Translations under genes and position numbers: made by a program | Notes under the pieces: model-generated | The model's database searches: none | What the model saw: only the letters and a program-made list of their open reading frames with translations | Told to the model about the DNA's origin: nothing | Origin: Megaustenia siamemsis | Lineage: Eukaryota > Mollusca > Gastropoda > Stylommatophora > Ariophantidae | Reading direction: 5' to 3' | Length of the DNA stretch: 64,000 bases | NCBI GenBank assembly: GCA_032433765.1 | Contig: JAVIAB010000160.1 | Span: 13,482,358 to 13,546,357, forward strand | In this document: positions 48,201 through 60,200 of the stretch, piece after piece | How the letters are laid out: each line of letters opens with the position of its first letter | Position numbering within the stretch: the stretch's first letter is position 1

Positions 48201-51200
48201 TAAGTATGGTGCATAGCTGTTTATTGCTGATACTTTAGTTGATTTATTCATTTGTGTCATCCAAGAAACATAAAATACACATGCTGCTTGTATTTTACTT
48301 TCAAGTTGATTAGGAAAATTTGTATCTTACAAAATGTAAAACTTTTGTGGTTAAAAATTGAATATTGCACCCCGGAAACTCAGATTTGTAAAATCTTTTT
48401 TTTTTCTTTTTTTTTTTTTTTTTTTGTTATTAGCATTTTTTTTACTAAATTCATAATAAATAATAACTTTAGGTAATAATGTTACTATATATGTATGGTT
48501 TCACAGATTGAAACCTCTCCCATGAAATTTCAATTTTAAGAATTAGTGGAATGTATCAGAATCCAGACATCTACACCCAAAACTGCTACAACATTTTCAA
48601 GATTAGAACTAAAATACCACTTTAAAATCAAAACAAGCAGCCATGAGTGAGATCATTTTCACTGATTTCTCTAACATCAAAGCCTCCTCATTATTGTTGA
48701 TGAATTATCCTGAACATATTAAGTTTCTTTCTACCGTCCACATGTCCTCAGGTACTAGAGTTGGCCAGGGATTGCCTGAACAAGTCAGCAGAGAAGGTCA
48801 TGTCGAAGCCTTACTTTTATGAGCTGCTGGACAACCTGGAGAAGCTGCTGCAAGACGTAGGTCACATATCATTTTGTACATATAGCTATCTTAGCATGCA
48901 GAGACTGGTATGAAACTACTGTCCTAGACATGGTTGAGTCTGGGTTGTTGGCGGATAGATTCAAAATCACCTATAGTGAGGACACAGATAAATAGTCATT
49001 CAATTTCAGTATCCTTTATATGTCTTTATAAACTGAGGTTAGAACCAAAGTGTTCAGTTTTTGTACACTGCCACACAAATGTACTTGAAAAGCATAGAAC
49101 CCTGGGGTTTAATAACCCATGTTATTGATTGCAACTTTGTTGGCTTTAACTTTAATTTGCATAAGAAGTACATTTGTACAGAATTTATTATTAACCATCA
49201 ACATAACAAAGCAAAGATCATATAAAGTTCTAGTTATTTGTACCAAATTTATATAACTATCACATTAACACAAATTTTTTTAATCAAACTGATTTATTTT
49301 TTCCTCTATTTGTTGTTGTTGTTGTTGTTTTTTGCCAATAACTGTTTTGTAGTTTAAGTAATGGTGGCAGAAAATGTTCCACTGAGATATATCTGACTTT
49401 TTGTTTCAATTTTCCTGTCAATTCTCACTGTCTTCAGTGGCTGTTTGAAATATGGGATCTGTTTGGTATCATTGATATGAAAGCTAAAGTTTATAAATTA
49501 AGAATTAATGCTCTTGACAAGCTGTCATTGTAAAAAGTATTGTTATGGAAACAGCACCATAGATTTTAGAGCAGTGATCTCTGCAATATGTGCCATTTTG
49601 GCACGCAAGGTTTCTGTTTTTGAGATTGTGGTTCTGCCCTATGTGCCGTCTTCGGCTCGAAAGGACAATAGATAGATAGGTAACATTACAAATTCCTGAA
49701 AATTAACATATATAACCTTTAAACTTTAAGACCTTTTATTTTTTCACAGATGTTTGAAAGCAGGCTGTTGTCAGTCTTCAGGAGTAATTGCACATGTTGT
49801 TTTAATGAGCAGTTTCTCTCACTGTTGATACTGGCAATTTTGTACTGACAGATTTGACAACAGAATGAACAGGACATTTTTCTGTGGTCTTTTTTTCTTG
49901 CATCTTTTGTCTTCTACCTTTGACTTTCGCAAATTTTCAAATGTTTGTTTTTTGTTCCCTATTTGTTCTAGCTTGTGTTGTGGTCTTTTATAATATTTTT
50001 AAAATCTTCTTCAGTAATGGAGAATTTCACTCAGAGATGTATTGGGTACAAGTTTGTACTTCAATCTTGGTCTGACCATAGACTGCTTTCTGTCTATACT
50101 TTTTTCATACAATACTTGAGGATGCAGATGTTGTGCATTTTTTTTTAACATGTCCCATCTTGGTCTTCAGCTCCTGAGTGTTGATGGCAGGCCACAAAGC
50201 TGCAAGATATCTAAGTTAGTTACTTTGTCCTGCTATTGGATGCTCATTGTTTTTCAAAGACAGTGCATGGAAACTACTCAGTCTTTACTCATAAATAAGT
50301 TTGAGCATGTTTCAGTTATAATTATCCACAAAGGCACAAGGTATGCAGGTTTCATATAATAGGACCTTGTCATTAATGCTAACCCTATGTTATTCAATGC
50401 TTTTCTATTTTCTTTTTTTAGAAAACTATAAATTAACAGTAAAGCTAATATATTTGTATTCTTGTAGCCTTCAAACTAAAGAGAGAGAAGGTTAAATTTA
50501 CCATGATCAACAGATGCTCCAGCTACAAGTTTCTGTTTTGCTAATTTATCATTTTATCATTCATAAATGTGATCTATTATTTCATTAACAAATATCAATT
50601 TTTTTAAATTTTTAATTTGGTGCCTCATGAAGTCTGCTAATATCATCATCTTGCTTGCAGGCAAGGGAGCGATCATTGGATGCATACAAGAACCTCTACC
50701 CTCTCATCAAACAGCTTTTGCTCATTGTGTCTCGACCACTTAGACTTTTGGAATGCCTGGTTAGTTTTTAATGTTCTGTGTTTCAGTCATTCATGTCCAA
50801 CCTGTTCTCATTCACATCTCACTCATTCATTTTCTGTGACAAATTCTTCGCTGGTGCTTCTCCTTGAGCACAAATGTGAAACTAAATGTGATGAACAGGC
50901 AGGAAAATAATGCTTGAGAAAAAAAAAAAAGAGAAGGGCCCCGTTGTACCACGTGACTTTTAAGGAATATGGTGTTAGTGCCCATATTTTTTTAATGGAC
51001 CTTTGACACATGATTTTTAGGGTAATGTGGTCAGTTTTACGCCTGTGCCACTTTACTTTCCCAGAAAAAATCTGGTACCCATTTAAAGCTGAGTGAATTT
51101 GGAAACCGTCAATCAGGATCGAACCCGATCTGTAGCCCTTTGTAGTCCAGGTCACTAACCATTGAGCTATCGCTGCTCCCATGATTAGTCAGTTGTTTAG

Positions 51201-54200
51201 TAAAATATTAGTGGCATATTCTGGATGCTGTTTAACTGAACAACTTCTCTCGTGGGTATCTCTGCCAATATTGGATAGACAAATCCAACCACAAAATAAA
51301 TGTTTATTTGTGGTGCCTGGCCTTGTCTCCTTTCTCCTGCATCTTTTGTCTTCTAAATTTCACATCTACACTTCCTCAAATGTTGCTGTGCCATTTTTTT
51401 ATTTTTGTTCTCCATATGCTACGATCTGAAGTCACATTTTGCCCAGTTTCCTTCAAGGGAGCCCTGCAAACATCCTTGTACATAAGTGAAGTCATGCAAG
51501 TTTTAAAAGATATAACTAATATCAGTATTGTTTTCTTATGAAATCAAACTGTCCTTAAACTCATGAAGTCATTTGCTGTGGATACAGTCACTTTGTTTCT
51601 TTCGTGGTCTTTGAAGCAGTGTTGATTCTGACACCACCTTTTTATTTCAACTGTATCTGTCTGCACTTATGAAGTTATGGTTTGTCCATTCTGTTGTGGT
51701 GTCCATTGTCTGTGCTGTGGAGAAATACTTTTGCTAGTTATTGTGATAAATGGCCAGATCTAGTTTTGTGTTTCTAGATGATAGTTAGCTGACCAATTTC
51801 TTATGTTGACTAATTTAAGAACTTTCAAGATTGCTGCCACAGTTTCTTTGCGAGCTTATTATATTGTGTCATATTATTAACAAATATTTTCTTCATATAT
51901 CTATACTTATATAGTGTTAGAATTTGATATATCCACTCATTCATATAAAATATTTTTAAATACTGACTTATTAACTTCGCATTTAATATGCTCTTTCATT
52001 ATCAAGTTCGTCTTTATGTATATTTAAATGTCTTTATAAGTTTACTCATTCAACATAACATCATGCTTTATATGTATCTCAGCTATTATAAAATTCATAT
52101 AAATATAATCAAGTTTGGCCACAAAGGGATAAATGTTGCATCTTTTACACTTTGATATTCATCAGGAGTTTGATCCAGAAGAATTCTACATGCTTCTGGA
52201 GGCTGCAGAAGGGCAGGCCAAGCAGACAATTAAGGCAGATATTCCACAGTACATCATCTCTAAGCTAGGATTGGCAGCGGACCCTCTTTCTGGTACTGTA
52301 ACAGCCACTGCTTTTCACTGTTGCCTTATGTAATAACAAACATAGTGAAAATGCAAAACATCTGAAGACCAACAAAAATCCACTTCAGTATACAGTAGAT
52401 TCGCTGTAACTCATAACAAACTTTACTTTTGTGTGCTTGGCATCTTTCTTGCTGCTAATGTTTTTTTTTCCTAGCGAAAAAAATATTATCCTTTTTTTTA
52501 AAAACTCATTGTGCTTTATGTTATCATCAATTTAAATATCATCATTTCTAAACACCATAATATTTAAACTTGTTAATATATAAAATTATCCTATTTATAT
52601 ATAGGAACACAAATTATTGAATTTAAGCAAGCACCATAAGATATTCTTTAAATCATCATATTTAGACATCATAAGATATTTTTAAAATCATATGGAGGTG
52701 AAGGCGCGTCTCCCAGCACCAGAGCTGGAAGTTGTCTGTGACCCACAGCTGATGGCTTGCGCCAGGATCGGTGAACCAAAACCATCCAGACCCTGCTCCA
52801 CCTCTCCACGGTGCGTCTAGTAACAGACTAACCTGTCTAGTCTGGCTAAGCAAGCAGGGATCGAATGGAAGACAACCCGGTACTCAAAAATGGTGTGCTG
52901 AAGTCGGATGTGTTGGGTCAAAAGGCGCAAATATAACAGTTATACTGCAAACCACAACACAACGCAGACACGCCCACTTAACGTCCTTTTAAGGACGGAT
53001 GACGAAGAGGAATTCTACAGTCTACGAACACTCTAGAATACTTTAGTCATCGAGCGAACGTAAACAAGCAAATCATCATATTTAGACATCATAAGTTATA
53101 AAAATAATTATAATTAAACATCATAAGATATTTTTAAAATAAACATCATAAGTATACAAATCATCATACTTAAATATCATTTGCTTTTTAAATTTTAAAC
53201 ATCCAGGAGAAGTCCTCATTTTATTCATCTCTCAGTTTATATCGTGGCTACCTATCTTTTACGAGACATTTTCTAGTAAAATTCTGATTACTTTTCTTTT
53301 GTTTGCAGTCAGTTTTCTCAACTTGTCTTTTTTAGTTCAAACATACATTTGTGTGCTGCCCACAGATATGACCCCAGTGGATCACTCTAACTCATATGAT
53401 CATGTGACAAAGGATAAAGGAGACAAAGAAGAGGAAGGAGAAGCAGAGGTCAGTTTTGTTTCTTTTTCTTGAGTTATATTTCCAGATGCCAAGGATGGAA
53501 ATGGCAGAATAAGGTCTTGTCACACTGTGGAAGACTATTGAGAGCATTATGCAACAAGCTCTTTTTTAGAATCCCCAGGGTAGGAGACAAAGGGGAAAGC
53601 CAAAATATACTTGGAGAAAACATGTGGGAGCAGAGATGAAGAGTTTGGAAAAGACTTTAAATGATTTTAAGAGAATGGCAAGAAACATGATGGCTGGAAA
53701 GTGTTTGTTGAAGACTATGCTTCACAGAAAGCTGTAAGAACAAAGAAAGAAATATACAGAAAACAAGGGGATCTTTCATTACACTAAGAAACATTAAAAA
53801 ATCACAAGTATTTAGGTCTGATATAAAAAGAAAAAGAAAAATTGTCAATTCCGGTGTTATTCAATCCTATTTTAAGGCAGTGAAACATGGAGGTAGTGCC
53901 ACAAAAACAAGTGAAGAAGATGTTAAAAGTATGGAAATGATATGAAAAAATTACTAACATAAAGCTCTGAGAATGTACCAGGTAAACATCACTGGAAGAA
54001 GAGATATGACAAAGCTGTTGGTGATGGATAGGACACTCGCTTCAAATTTAATCTGAGTGTTGAATATTACATGCCTGGTCCTTTCTTTCTTTTATTCTTA
54101 CTCCATAGGGGAGGAGACAAAGGGAATGGTCATAAAATACTTTGGGCAAGAGAGGCGAAAACTGAGATGAAAAAATGGGGAATACATGAAGTGATCTACA

Positions 54201-57200
54201 GAAAATGGCACAAAACATTTCAACTGGGAAAATACTTGTTGAGAAGCAATGCCGCACAGAGTTGAAAGGATTGAGATGAAGAATATATAGACAAGGATCA
54301 ATGTGCTAGTTGTATATTTCATAACAATGATCTTAATATTATACAATGGTCATAAGACATATGCACCTACTCAAAGACTATACAGATGAACCAATAGAAG
54401 CATACTATGAAGATCTAAATACAGTTATGAAGCAAGTGAAATTCTGACATCTTGATTGTAATGGGTGACGTGAACGCTAAAGTAGGAAAAGGTAGATATT
54501 AGACCATTATTGGAAATCATGACTTAGGAAAAAGAAATGACAGAGGAGAAAGATTAATACAATTTTGTGAAGAAAAGAGGCTGATAATTTGTAATACCTT
54601 CTTTGAGCAAGAGAAAAGGAAATTATACACATGGAAAAGCCCTGGAGATAGGAAGAGGAATCAAATAGATTACATAATGATAAAAGACAGATTCCATAAC
54701 AGCATCAAGAAAGCCAAAACTTATCCAGGAGCAAATATTAATCACAATCCTGTAATAATTAAAATGAAAATTAAATTAAAGAGAAACAAACAAAAGACTA
54801 ATTCAACAATATCAAGATAAAACAGCTTTAAATCAGAAAGATGTTAAAGAAACTTATACAGTACAAATTAAAAAAACACACATCAGAAGCTGCTAGAAGA
54901 AGGGATTAAGCAGTACAGAAGAGAAAATCCTGAAGAAAAAGTCACAACCAGATGGCAATGCATAAAAAACAGCATACAAGAATCTTGTGACACCTTACCC
55001 AAAAAGGAAAATAACAAAAAAACAAAAATGGATAACTGACAACATCTTAGAAAAAATGGAAGAAAGAAGACAAGTGAAGAACAATGCCAGATACAAGGAA
55101 ATTGATAATGAAATACGCAAATGTGCAAAAAGGCAAAATAAGACTGGCTCAACAAAAGATGTCTAGTAGTCAAAACTATGAAAAGTAAACAAAATTTTAG
55201 AGGGATGCACACAGAAATAAAGAGAATGACTAATAAAGACAAAAAAGCTGCAGGAAGTGGATGTATTGCAAACAAAGAAGGAAGAATGCTAATAGACAAC
55301 AAAGATATAATCGATAGATGGCAGGAATATATAACAGAATTATTTCATGACAAAAGGGACAAAAAACCATTTATAAAATGTCAGTCCAGCTATAAAATCC
55401 TGAAATCTGAAGTAGAAAAAGCTATAAAAACAATGAAAAGGGGAAAAACAGCAGGACCAGACAATATACAGATAGAGATGATACAGGCACTAGAAGATTT
55501 TGGCATTGAAGTGATCATAAACATATGCAATGACATATACCATACAGAATATACACCAAATGAACTAAAAACATCAACTTTCATTGCATTGCCTAAAAAT
55601 AATGGTGCAGTCGAATGCAGTGATTTTAGAACAATAAGCATAATGAGCCAGGTAACAAATATTTTACTAAATATTATACAGGAAAGGATTCAGAATAAAA
55701 TCAATACTGAATTAGATGAGCAGCACTTTGGATTCAGGAAAAATAGTGGGACAAAAGAAGCCATATTCTGCATGAGGACATTGATTCAAAAGTACATAGA
55801 AGTAAACAAACCAATATATGCCTGCTTCATAGACTACACCAAAGCTTTTGATATAATACACCATAATCAACTTATAGACTGCCTAAAAGATATAAATCAG
55901 GACGACACAGACATACAACTAATATGTAATTTGTGCTGGGAGCAAACAGCAATAATAAAATATAACAAGAACTCTACACCCATTGATATAAAAAGAGGAG
56001 TAAGACAAGGATGCATCCTATCACCAAGCTTGTTCAATCTATACTCTGAGCAAATCTTTAAAAACATCACAGAGATACCAGGCCTAAACATTAATGGAAC
56101 GATAATCAATAACCTAAGATATGCCGATGATACTGTACTAATAGCAGAAAATCCTAAAGATCTACAATTACTTAATGTAATAAACATGACATATGGACTA
56201 GATATGAATATCAAAAAGACTAAAACTATGATCATAAATGAAGAAAATTCTCAAGACCTACAAATAAATATCAAAGTTGAAGGAATAGACCTGGAGACAG
56301 TTCAGAGCTACAACTACCTTGGATAAGCAGTGTTGCAAAATGTAAAACTGAAAAATGCAAAAGAATAGGAATGGCAAAAAAACAATTTTAATCTCATGAA
56401 AAAAATACTAACATCAAAACAAAATAACACCAGGGCTAAAACTAAGAATAGCAAAATGTTACATCTTCTCAATATTCCTATATGGTGCAGAAACACGGAC
56501 ATTAGACAAGAAAACTGAACAGAAAATTTAAGCATTTGAAATCTGGATTTATAGAATAGTTAGAATTGGATGGAAAGAAAAGAAAACAAACAATGAAGTT
56601 TTAAAACAACTAAAAATGAAAAGAGAACTACTAAACACAATTAGAACAAGACAAATGAAATTTTTGGGGCATGTTAAAAGACACAACAGCCTAATAAAAG
56701 TAATACTGGAAGGAAAAATGCAAGGTAAAAGAGGCAGGGCAGACCAAGACTATCATGGATGAGTAACATCATAAGATGGACAAGTCAACCCATGACAATC
56801 TGCACCACCAAAGCAAGAAACAGAGTGGAATGGCGCTCAATGATGATAATGATGATGATGATGATCATAAGATTATATAGAAGTACTAAGAACACCACCA
56901 GATTAGACCAGGTAACAGATGTCACTTAAGGTATAATTTTATATTGAAGTGTAGTATTAAGGGGAACCATGATTACTTACTGTAACACAATGATATTTTT
57001 ACTTGTGGTCACTGACAGTTTTGTTCACATATCCCACTTTCATCTTCACAGGAGTTGGATGTCTCATCTACCAACAAACCCAAACAGCCTTGTGAAGAAG
57101 ACTATGAGACAATCAAGCTTATCAGTAATGGAGCCTATGCGTATGCATTTTTTTCATCTAACATTTTTTTTATTTCAAAGAAATTCTGACGTCCTTTTTT

Positions 57201-60200
57201 CACCCCACAATTATTTTACTTTCAGTTTCTTTCTCTCCAATTTTCTTTTCATCAGTCAAAATTATATATCTGATATCTCATCTGATCATTCTGATTTTGT
57301 CGAGTTACAGTGAACAGTTCCATTTTTAACAGGAAACAGTGCTATTGTTGTAATCTGTGTTTTCATTGTCTGTTGCTTCGGTCGTGGTATAGTATGAGCA
57401 ATAAATGTAAATTAAATGAAAAAAATCAGATTTTTTCATGAGAAATGGGAACATGATTTTTTATTTATCAACAATAAGGATAGCAAACCGCAGTGCCTTG
57501 TGTGTTTGCAAGTGTTGTCTATAAATAAAGAGTATAATCTTAGACGGTATTACACACAGCACCACTCCGCTAAATACAAGGACTATAATTGGTACAATAC
57601 GTCCTACACTTGTGTGCGATTTGAAGAAACAGGCTAGTGCTCAGAAATCTGTTTTTACTACATTAACAACAAAACAAAGTAGTTTCTTAATGGCATCGTT
57701 TGTTGTAAGCGCAGAGATAGCTAAATAAAAAAAATTATTATGTGACGGTGACTTCGTAAAATGTTCTATTAACATGGCGCGTTCATTTGGGGAAGAAAAA
57801 ATTGCCAGTCATTTTGAGAGCTTCCACTATCAAAACAGTCACTAGAAGGGTTGAGGAAATAAGTTCTCATATATCTAGTAAATTAAAGAGTGTCGTTACA
57901 AATTCCGCTTACTTTTCTCTGGCTTTGGATGAATCTACTGACATATCAGACACAGCACAACTTTTACTTTTCGTAAGAACTGTTTCAAAAGACTTTATTA
58001 TCAAAGAAGAGCTACTATAGCTCGTTTCAAATCATGTGCCCAACTTCAAAACGCTATTATGCAGTAAACATTTGTTAAATACTTTTGAAATTTTCCAAAT
58101 GTTATTAGAATGCAAAAGACCCTTTAAATGTATATTTAACAAATATCTTGCAGCTGCAGTTTTCTTAAAGCGGCGATATTTCTTTGATGTTTGTCAAAAT
58201 TGTAAATTGGGAAGCCCTAAAGAATAGAAATTACCGTAGTTGCTGGTCTATGATTAATTTTCACTAGGTAAAGGCGTGGCCATAATGGGGAAATAACTGG
58301 ATAAAACAAAACACCAGGAGAATTATTGTCTGCTCAGTTCGAGGACGGACGATAATATCAAGGTATACCTGTATGTCCAATTTTCATAGTTGTGTGGTCC
58401 TGAAAAGGACCGTTTGTTGAACTAATTTAAGGTAATATAGGGGCCAACATTGTAGGGGCTATATACTTTCATTCTGAATCAGACGAGTCTAAAAGATTAA
58501 TAACTGTTTGGGGTTGAACATTCCACAAACCATCATTTTTCCAATATTCCTCTCCCTGTTTTAAGACGTGGTCTTCACATTTAGCCCAATAATCTTTGTC
58601 TATATTTAATAAAGCGAGATTAGCAAGAGTCTTTACATCACATATTTTGAATGTTTTATTTTCATCTGCCACTTGTCCTTTTAATTTTGCCCAGATTAGT
58701 TCTATTGGATTTAAATGAGCATGGTAAGGTGACAGCCTCAAACTTATATGACCGTGCTCTTGGATAATCTTATCTATTTGAAAAATCTTTGTCCTCTGTT
58801 TTTGCTTTACTAGAGATAGTAATTCAGGTTTTAAGTACATGTTATTAAATTGTATGTCCTCCTTTGTGAGCCATATCTTAATAGCATCTTTTGTACTGGA
58901 TGATGTCGGGACTTTATCTTCAAGTGCAACAATGTTGTGGTACGCTGCATTGTCCATTATTAGGCAAGATGGTCGATCTAGTGATGGGAGAACAGAATTT
59001 TCAATCCAATGTCTAAATATGTGACCATTCATCTCAGAGTGATAATCCCGATTGTCTATGGATTTTGAAAGAAAAATGAGCTCTGCATTCTGTATTAGTC
59101 CATGTTGTCGACTACCTGCATGAGCAATTATCAAGCGCTATCCTTTGCTGCTAGGTATTAATCTCTTAATCTTTCCATCTGATGACTGCCATTCCCTTTG
59201 GTTAGTGTGGTGAGCATTGATCCATGTTTCATCCAAGTACACAATATCATAACCTTCCTTGCGCACCTCTTTTACTTCACGTAAGTACTTGCTTCTCATG
59301 ACTACTATATGTGGCTTCTCACAGATGATGTTTCGTCCATTGGAATACTTTCTGAATGTAAAGCCTGCAACTCTCACATTCCTCCATAATGTAGACTTTG
59401 TTATTTCAATACTGTTGTTCTTTTTCAGCGATACTTTTAATTTTCTTATTGTAACAGTTTCATTCATACCCAACATTTTGTGAATTTCACTTCTTATATT
59501 TTAACTGTCGAAATTATCCAACATTTTTGCTCTTCCTTGTGATTTTGTATATTTTGAACATTGACGGTCACGTGCTTGAATCCAGCGATTAAATGACCGT
59601 TTAGATAAATCCAAAATGTGTCTTGTCCTATTCGCAGGGTTTTCTAAAGAATGAAATAATCTTCCTCGTTTAGCCTCTTTGCAAAAATAGTCATACATTT
59701 TTATTGCGATGTTTTGTAAACTGCAGAATTTCATTTTAAGACTCATGATAAATGTTATCGTTCCACGTCTCCACCTATGAATGAACGGAAATGGAACACA
59801 CAATGCCTCGTGTTTTCTACAAGTGTCTAATTGTGTCAGAAAGCCCACGTGGAAAGCGTGCAAAAACGTCAATTGTACCGTGTATGGATTTTTAATCGCT
59901 ATTTTTAACTTAAAATACTGTAAACATTAAGTTTTGACTACATCAATGGGTCGTTATAAATTTATATAAATCAAATAAGCAACAATAATAACCAAATGTT
60001 TTTTTTTTATGAAATTAATTCCCTGTTGGGTTCTAATCATTATAACTTTACATGCAAATTTTGAAAAAATTACAAAAAGAGATTAAAAAGATATCGATTT
60101 TAAAAGTTGGGCACATGATTTGAAACGAGCTATAGCTTTAAATTCATTGCATAATATGACCAAAGGTCAAGACATTTATGACTCAGTTATGAAAGTTGTT

